In this document: positions 58,505 through 64,000 of the stretch, piece by piece
Layout: each line of letters begins with the position of its first letter
Numbering within the stretch: the stretch's first letter is position 1
Assembly: GCF_001439605.1 (NCBI RefSeq)
Contig: NZ_LMBX01000002.1
Coordinates: 129,534 to 193,533 of the forward strand
Reading direction: 5' to 3'
DNA from: Cytobacillus praedii
GTDB lineage: Bacteria; Bacillota; Bacilli; Bacillales; Cytobacillaceae
Length of the DNA: 64,000 bases
Notes under the pieces: model-generated
Databases searched by the model: none
What the model saw: only the letters and a program-made list of their open reading frames with translations
Told to the model about the DNA's origin: nothing
Program-made: the position numbers and the translations under genes

Positions 58505-58997
58505 AAGCACTCCCCTTTGTCGTTTTTCATTTGGTAACTTGCACTTCTGGCATTGATTGTTTCTTCAGAGGTATCGATTCCTTTGCCTTTTGAGTTTTTG
58601 ATAGTATGTGAAAACAGTTGAGAATATTTCAAAACCAGAAGCGGTTAGCGGTTACCAGCCTAACCTTATATTCAAGGGTACGTTTGTTAAAACGCTTACA
58701 CAAGCGAGATATTGTTCTATTTTTTAGGAATATTGTTTTTTGTGAATATTCACTAAAATAGTCCTAATCCGAAATGCATGCATTAAATTTTCTATTTATT
58801 TTATTAGGCTGTTGGATAAACCTGATATTTGGGAATGAAGGGGAACTTCGCAAATGAGGACGGAGGGAGAGGAAACTATACGAAAAAATGGCTTTTATCT
58901 TATTTTTTACAGTGATATTCCGCTAAGAATTTATGTTTTTTTACGAGTATAATATATAGAAAAATTCCACAAATACATAAAAAAAGGAAAGGCAGAT
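58505..58997. other. Upstream region of the GH101 gene
   Basis: 493 AT-rich bases without a gene. A tandem AGCGGTT-AGCGGTT (58640-58653) overlaps GGTTAGCGGTTACC (58643-58656), a degenerate cre-like match at best. I see no convincing -35/-10 pair. Confidence 0.35.
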
Positions 58998-59013
58998 TTA
59001 TTCTTCCTTTCCT
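58985..59013 (-). terminator. Terminator at the end of the MmcQ/YjbR gene
   Basis: AGGAAAGG (58985-58992) pairs with CCTTTCCT (59006-59013); the minus strand continues with a T-run. It overlaps the gene's last codons. Confidence 0.8.
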
Positions 59014-59384
59014 ACTTTTTTATATAACTCCATCCATTTCTTAACCAAACGCTTCGGTGCCGCACGCAAATAGGCTTCTTGAATAAGATCATTCAACTCT
59101 TCCCAGTTATCCCCTGCCGGATTTTGGATCGACACCCAGCCGTGATGTCCTATATATGGAGTTTTGTAAAAATACTCTTTCTGCAGCAATATTTCTTGGG
59201 TTTCCCGATCTGACTTGAACGACAGCCTAAATCCTCTTTCGCTTTCACCCGAAATAACAAAGGATTTTCCATTGATTTTAAATGTATTATGACCAAAGCC
59301 ATCGATTATTTCGACAGCTTCGGGCAGTGCAAGACAGATTTTTCGTACATTATCCAGCATGACAGCTGTGTCATGTAATTCCAT
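58998..59384 (-). CDS. MmcQ/YjbR family protein
   Basis: 128 residues, usual length. The pattern VRKICLALPEAVEIIDGFGHNTFKINGKSFVI, the KTPYIGHHGWVSI segment and the NWEELNDLIQEAYLRAAPKRLVKKW end match this CyaY-like-fold family, which is sometimes called DNA-binding. The role is unclear. It begins 18 bp after the GNAT gene, so the two form an operon. Confidence 0.82.
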   Translation of the reverse strand: MELHDTAVMLDNVRKICLALPEAVEIIDGFGHNTFKINGKSFVISGESERGFRLSFKSDRETQEILLQKEYFYKTPYIGHHGWVSIQNPAGDNWEELNDLIQEAYLRAAPKRLVKKWMELYKKVGKEE

Positions 59385-59402
59385 TTGTTTATTCTCCTTT
59401 GC

Positions 59403-59948
59403 TTAGCCGTCTATTGTGATTTTTCCAAATAGGAGGGCATCATAATAGTTATCCTCTATAAAATAATGGTCTCTTAATCGTCCTTCTAACTCAAAATTGT
59501 TTCTTTCAAGTATCCTTGCAGAACCAATATTAGCATCGACAACATTTGCATAGATTTTGTGAAGATTCAGTGATTTGAAAGCAAAATCACTCATCAATGC
59601 TACACACTCTGTGCCAAATCCCTTCCCCCAATGATCTTTATGCAAAACATAACCAATTTCTGCTTTGTTTGCTTCATGGTCGAAATTAAAAATCATAGCT
59701 GTCCCTACAATGGCTTGGGTTGACTTTTGAACAATGGACGCATAAAAATGTGTTCCTTCCAACTCCCGCTTTAACATGACTTCAATATAACTCCGTGTTT
59801 CTTTTAATTCATTCATTAAATTCCAGCCAATAAATCGCGAAACATCTGCATCTGAAGCGTAGCTATGTACCTCTTGCACATCATCTGTACTTAATGCTTT
59901 AAAATAGATATTTTCCCCATTTAATGAATGAAATAAACGATGCTTCAT
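59403..59948 (-). CDS. GNAT family N-acetyltransferase (RimJ/RimL-like)
   Basis: 181 residues. The GNAT acetyl-CoA motif appears as LHKDHWGKGFGTECVALMSDFAF, followed by NLHKIYANVVDANIGSARILERNNFELEGRLRDHYF, the usual RimJ-like ending. It transfers acetyl groups to a protein N-terminus or a small molecule; the substrate is unknown. It is first of a two-gene operon with the MmcQ/YjbR gene. Confidence 0.88.
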   Translation of the reverse strand: MKHRLFHSLNGENIYFKALSTDDVQEVHSYASDADVSRFIGWNLMNELKETRSYIEVMLKRELEGTHFYASIVQKSTQAIVGTAMIFNFDHEANKAEIGYVLHKDHWGKGFGTECVALMSDFAFKSLNLHKIYANVVDANIGSARILERNNFELEGRLRDHYFIEDNYYDALLFGKITIDG

Positions 59949-60069
59949 TTGATCAGCTCCTTTAGAATATAACTTTGGATTATTTTCTTATTTATTATAC
60001 ATACTCCTGTCTGGTTATCGTTGAATTACTTCGTAAAACTGCTAAAATATTTTCTTACTAATAATTAAG

Positions 60070-60093
60070 AAGCCCGAGGATATCCCCGAGCTT
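60070..60093 (-). terminator. Terminator after the lactonase-like gene
   Basis: AAGCCCGAGGAT pairs with ATCCCCGAGCTT with two mismatches. The minus strand continues TTCTTAATTATT, a moderate U-tract. Confidence 0.55.
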
Positions 60094-60108
60094 CCATAAA
60101 TACAATTG

Positions 60109-61154
60109 CTAAGCATTCATAATATATAAACACGCAGGGCTTTTAACCGAATAGTGCTGACTCGTAGTCTGTGGAATGCCATTGCTTCCAATCTTCATCA
60201 CAACGATCGAATCAGAATGCTGATTCGCAACAAGGATATGCTTTCCATCTGGCACAATCCCGAAGTTTCTTGGCCACTCCCCATTGTTAATGAGTGTCCT
60301 AAGAGCTTCAATTCCCCATCATCTAAAATTTGATAGGCTGCTAAACTATTATGACCACGGTTGGAAACATATAAGTACGATTGACATGATGATATATGAA
60401 TATCCGAGCAATAATTTAAGGTTTCAATGTGACTGGGGATTGTCTCTATCTCCTGAATTAGTTCAAATATTTCAAATCTTTCATCATAGGTATAAACAGA
60501 AATATTTGAATTATATTCATTTGCTACGTAGATAATTCTCCGTTCACCATGCAAAGTCAAATGTCTTGGACCCGATTCAGGGACGGCCACTATCTCATTG
60601 AGTAATTCAAGCTTGGAAGTCATATAGTCAAATTGATACAAATATATTCGGTTCATCCCCAAGTCGGTAATTAAATATTTATTTGTATTCGGGATATTTT
60701 TTATTTGATGGGGATGGGATGATTTCTTTAGCACTGTATCGGTATACCTTTTAAAATCTGAAAAGGGGGAAATAGATCCCTCCTGATTTAAAGGAAATAC
60801 CGTTATACTTCCTCCCCCATAATTGGCGGTAAACAATAATTGATCATACGGATCAAGACTCACAAAGCATGGTGAGGAACCTACAGTTGGCTGACGATTG
60901 ATTTCAGAAAGTTTTCCACTTCCTAATTCAATAGAAAAACTTACAATTTCTCCAGGATCTTCTTCACTAATAGAATAAAGTCGAGTTTTTTCCTTATTTA
61001 CTGTTAAAAAAGATGGGTTCATAATTCCAGAAGTCGAACCTGTTTTTCTCAAGTTTCCAGACGTAGAATCAAATAAAAGTAATTGAATGGACTGATCATC
61101 TTTATTCCCATAAGATCCTACAAACACATAGTAATAACCATGATTATCCGTCAT
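60109..61154 (-). pseudogene. Lactonase (6-phosphogluconolactonase-like beta-propeller) with a 3' frameshift
   Basis: The frame from ATG 61154 reads 318 residues of a seven-bladed propeller lactonase (YVFVGSYGNKDDQSIQLL, HPHQIKNIPNTNKYLITDLG, SGPRHLTLHGERRIIYVANE). It then diverges after LGHSLTM and stops at 60198. One base earlier in the ATG/AAT stretch near 60304 restores the family end: NGEWPRNFGIVPDGKHILVA, then NQHSDSIVVMKI to a stop at 60109. So a single-base deletion (or sequencing error) removes the last blade. The family includes cytoplasmic lactonases such as B. subtilis YkgB. It follows the GH20 gene by 18 bp. Confidence 0.8.
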
Positions 61155-61172
61155 TCCTGCTATCTCCTTTTC

Positions 61173-63083
61173 CTAGTATAGAGGCAGAACATGAAAGAAT
61201 ACATTCGGGGATGCAATCCGATAATAGTAGCTGCACCAGCCTAAACCTGTAGAATTTTTTACACTTTCATTGAAATATAAACGTTCCTCTTCAAGTTCTT
61301 CAATGCAATCAATTTTCCCATCAATGAAATCGCATAGTCGTTTACATGCTGTTTCCATACGCTTTATTAATCCACCATAACGAATATCTAAAACTTCCCA
61401 CCCAAAAGGTTTATTAATCCTAAACCATTGATCACGATGTGCCTTTCTTAATTCCTCAACTTCTTTCATTATATTCGGCAAATCTACTGCAGAAATCCCC
61501 TCTAAATCGATTAAATTTTTTTCATCATATGCCTTTTTTAATCTTAATCCAATATCTGCCTTAATGCTTAAAACTGCTGATAGTTTTTCCGGGACATCAA
61601 AAATAAAATCAAGAGAACAATTGGCATTTCTAATTTCCTTAAATTTATTTTCTAAATTTGAATAGTGGGATCTTAGATCCAGGCCTTCAATATGCCGATC
61701 GAATAACCCAAGGAAAACATCCTGCCATAATAGGAATTTAGAAGGGTTTGTTTGCACATTATTACCTGGTGAAACCCCTGGAATTTGATCTAGTTCATTC
61801 AAGTATAGAAAAGAATCTTCGCCTATTCCTGTACAATATTTCACACGGTCACGAAGTTTATCTTTTTCAAGCTCTCTGCAATAAGCATGTTCGGCATACA
61901 TTTGTAATCCTAATAATGCCGTGAAACAATTATTTTCGAAGCCATCGTCTCCCCATAACGTGACAAAAACATCCTGAACCCCCTCTTTTTTGCATGCTTT
62001 TAAAGCAGCTTCAGTCGTTCTAAGTGATAATCCATAATTCGTTCCAAACGAATTCCAAACCCATATTCCCCCTGCAAACGCAGGTATTTTACCGAATGCC
62101 TTATGTTTCATAATCATCCGTTCATATTCGTCTTCATTCACATGTATATAATCCCAATACACAAGCTGCACATCTTCAGGCAGCTTTTTGACTAATTGCT
62201 CCGGGATGGCTGTGGACATATTGTAATGCTCTTCACCTGTTGAGGAAGCTAATTTAATAAACATATCGCTCCACATCATTGGTGATAGCCCATATTTTTT
62301 TACAATTGCAAGCACACGGGCAAGATGACTTGTCATCAAATCCAATCGATCTTTATAGCCGAATTTATTTAAATAGACTCCTCTTCCTAATTCCTCCGCT
62401 TCGTCCATACCAATATGAATCCGCTTTGTTCTAAATGGTTTTGAAACAGAAGAAATCATATGATCTATAAAAATATATGTTTCATCGCTTTCAACAAGCA
62501 GGACACCTCTTGTATCTTTAAGGTGAGAGGCCGCACTCCATTTTAAAAATTCTTCTAAATGGGCAAGTGTTTGTATACAAGGAATCAGCTCAATGCCATA
62601 TTCATGTGCATAGTCGTCTAGCTTTTTCAGCTCTTCTTGTGTATACCTTCCCCGCATATAGCCAAAGTACGGCTCTTTCTTAATTTCATAAGTATCCTCC
62701 ATATATAACAATGCTGAATTAAATCCCATTATGGCTAATTTTCTAATCATCCTTTGAAAACTAGGTAAATTCATCACTGCATTCCGTGACAGATCAAACA
62801 TCGGCCCAATTGTAGAAAACTGCAATTCTTCTACTATATGAAAATCCGCCTGTTTTTTTTGAAAATTTTCGATAAATATTCCGAATGCTCGATAGAAACA
62901 AACCTTATCCCCATAGATGATTTGTCCACTTCCATTATCGAGGGAAACTTGTAACGACTTCCCCTCCCTCTGCTTGATTGTTAGGGGCACACCCTCTTTA
63001 CCTAACGAAAATGCAAGCTCCTCTTGCAATGCCTGAATCCCTGATATAAGGGACGAAAAATCACCCTGCAAGTGTATTTTCAT
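61173..63083 (-). CDS. GH20-type beta-N-acetylhexosaminidase (HexD-like)
   Basis: 636 residues. The barrel has DLSRNAVMNLPSFQRMIRKLAIMGFNS, ELIPCIQTLAHLEEFLKWS and the catalytic Asp-Glu pair in IHIGMDEAEELG (about D227-E228). Later MWSDMFIKLA and YWDYIHVNED fit hexosaminidase D-like GH20 enzymes, several of which prefer GalNAc or GlcNAc from glycans. No signal peptide is visible, so it should act inside on imported sugars. It is co-transcribed with the permease upstream (44 bp) and the lactonase-like gene downstream. ATG at 63083 follows GAGGGTG. Confidence 0.82.
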   Translation of the reverse strand: MKIHLQGDFSSLISGIQALQEELAFSLGKEGVPLTIKQREGKSLQVSLDNGSGQIIYGDKVCFYRAFGIFIENFQKKQADFHIVEELQFSTIGPMFDLSRNAVMNLPSFQRMIRKLAIMGFNSALLYMEDTYEIKKEPYFGYMRGRYTQEELKKLDDYAHEYGIELIPCIQTLAHLEEFLKWSAASHLKDTRGVLLVESDETYIFIDHMISSVSKPFRTKRIHIGMDEAEELGRGVYLNKFGYKDRLDLMTSHLARVLAIVKKYGLSPMMWSDMFIKLASSTGEEHYNMSTAIPEQLVKKLPEDVQLVYWDYIHVNEDEYERMIMKHKAFGKIPAFAGGIWVWNSFGTNYGLSLRTTEAALKACKKEGVQDVFVTLWGDDGFENNCFTALLGLQMYAEHAYCRELEKDKLRDRVKYCTGIGEDSFLYLNELDQIPGVSPGNNVQTNPSKFLLWQDVFLGLFDRHIEGLDLRSHYSNLENKFKEIRNANCSLDFIFDVPEKLSAVLSIKADIGLRLKKAYDEKNLIDLEGISAVDLPNIMKEVEELRKAHRDQWFRINKPFGWEVLDIRYGGLIKRMETACKRLCDFIDGKIDCIEELEEERLYFNESVKNSTGLGWCSYYYRIASPNVFFHVLPLY

Positions 63084-63127
63084 CAAAAATCACCCTCGCA
63101 TAATAGCAGAAAGCTATTGTTCTAGAA

Positions 63128-64000
63128 TTATCCTTTTACTGCTCCGGTTGTTGCCCCCTTTTCGAATGTCTTTTGGGCAAGTAAATAAACAATTAAGACT
63201 GGAATAACAGTCATTGCAATTGCGGCTGTCATCAACCCATAATCAGTCCCATATTGTGAGCTGACATTCGATAGCAGCACTACAATTGGGGCTACTTTCT
63301 CTTGAGATACAAGGACTAATGACGAAAAAAGATCGTTATAAGACCAAAGAAAAACAAATGTCCCAACAGTTGCAAAGGAAGGCAAAGAAATAGGCAGGAA
63401 TACTTTAGTAAACATCTTCCAGCGGCTGCATCCATCCATAACCGAAGCTTCCTCCAGCTCCTTCGGAATTGTTGCCATATATGCACTAATAACCAGAATA
63501 GCAAAGGGGATATTCCCTGCCGTTTGCGGAATAATAAGTGCCCAATATGTGTTCACAAGGTCCATTTTGATCATCATTTTGTATACAGGTACAATCGTAG
63601 CGAATGCTGGGATGAGTAGACTCCCAATCAGAATCATTTGTAAAGTGCCTCTTAATCGAAATTGCATTCTCGCCATTGCGAACGCAGCAATTCCTCCAAA
63701 TAGAAGGACAAAAAACACAACAGATCCTGACATAATTAGGCTATTTAAATAACTCTTCCCTATATTTACTGTATCAAATGCTTTTAAATAGTTTTGAAAG
63801 GTTGGATCTGTAGGAAAACTAAAAGTGTCCGTTATAATCTCCCTAGAATTTTTGAAGGAGTTTAACACAACCCACACTAAAGGGAAAATGGTGGTCATCG
63901 ACCATAATGTTAAGCATAAGTAGATAAACAGTTTCCCATATTTCGATTTAGAAAAATATCTACTTTGGAACTTTTCCCAAAAAGTAAGCCGTTGCAGACC
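63128..64000 (-). CDS. Sugar ABC transporter permease, MalG type (5' end beyond window)
   Basis: Six-segment CUT1 permease with EAA loop EEASVMDGCSRWKMFTKVFLPISLP. A start at ATG 63898 would lose part of the first membrane segment; the frame is open to the window edge with no ATG, GTG or TTG upstream, and it reads KSKYGKLFIYLCLTLWS before that ATG, like a normal N-terminus. So the gene begins outside the window. Its partners (MalF type, binding protein) should lie to the right. It probably imports the sugar cut by the GH20 enzyme. Confidence 0.85.
   Translation of the reverse strand, partial: GLQRLTFWEKFQSRYFSKSKYGKLFIYLCLTLWSMTTIFPLVWVVLNSFKNSREIITDTFSFPTDPTFQNYLKAFDTVNIGKSYLNSLIMSGSVVFFVLLFGGIAAFAMARMQFRLRGTLQMILIGSLLIPAFATIVPVYKMMIKMDLVNTYWALIIPQTAGNIPFAILVISAYMATIPKELEEASVMDGCSRWKMFTKVFLPISLPSFATVGTFVFLWSYNDLFSSLVLVSQEKVAPIVVLLSNVSSQYGTDYGLMTAAIAMTVIPVLIVYLLAQKTFEKGATTGAVKG

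Noticed and set aside
58640-58656. cre site before GH101
   Set aside because: The best alignment misses consensus bases at both ends; the tandem AGCGGTT explains most of the similarity.

Overview
The window looks like chromosomal DNA of a low-GC, Gram-positive, spore-forming member of the Bacillaceae. The evidence is strong AGGAGG-type ribosome-binding sites, a T-box leader, sigma-A-like promoters, intrinsic terminators, a KinA/KinB-like histidine kinase, YesMN-type regulation and Firmicutes-type GalT and split GcvPA/GcvPB proteins. The species cannot be fixed from the sequence. No rRNA, tRNA, prophage, complete insertion sequence or CRISPR array was found.

Bases 1-620 are a 52-bp tandem repeat array. 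Bases 700-8500 carry a methyltransferase, a 3-ketosteroid-dehydrogenase-like flavoprotein with a divergent TetR regulator, and an operon of a SAM hydroxide adenosyltransferase plus a complete ECF transporter (S, fused A-A', T). That operon lies behind a T-box leader whose specifier reads best as AUG (methionine). Bases 8.6-28.5 kb are mixed housekeeping and accessory genes: two MFS transporters, an epimerase-like SDR, a lipoprotein, SstT behind a riboswitch-like leader, a MEDS-type histidine kinase, a histidine phosphatase with an altered RHG motif, two CBO0543 membrane proteins followed by a decayed membrane gene, an OpuF/EgtUV-type ABC importer, a CPA1 antiporter, CopA and CtaG. Several small remnants lie among them, including an ABC-F tail and a short interrupted ORF with its own promoter and terminator.

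Bases 28.9-64 kb form a glycan-utilisation island. A Leloir operon (galK, a collapsed galE, galT, galM) faces a ROK repressor, and the same dyad operator precedes both. A minus-strand cluster follows, probably one long operon: SDR, GcvPA-like, GcvPB-like, sugar ABC importer, GH2 beta-galactosidase, LacI regulator. A strong promoter with a large co-centred palindrome precedes the SDR. Upstream are an MGH1/GH63-like glycosidase with its own ABC importer, a YesMN two-component system, and a secreted GH101 endo-alpha-N-acetylgalactosaminidase. The right edge has a GH20 hexosaminidase, a frameshifted lactonase-like gene and an ABC permease cut by the window end.

Taken together the island could release mucin-type core-1 disaccharide outside the cell (GH101), import it or other beta-galactosides, split them (GH2, GH20) and feed galactose to the Leloir enzymes. 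The local galE is not functional, so UDP-galactose epimerisation must be supplied elsewhere. The most unusual elements are the divergent GcvP-like pair embedded in the beta-galactoside operon, the three-way-junction leader before sstT, the T-box/ECF/SAM-hydrolase operon and the 52-bp repeat array.
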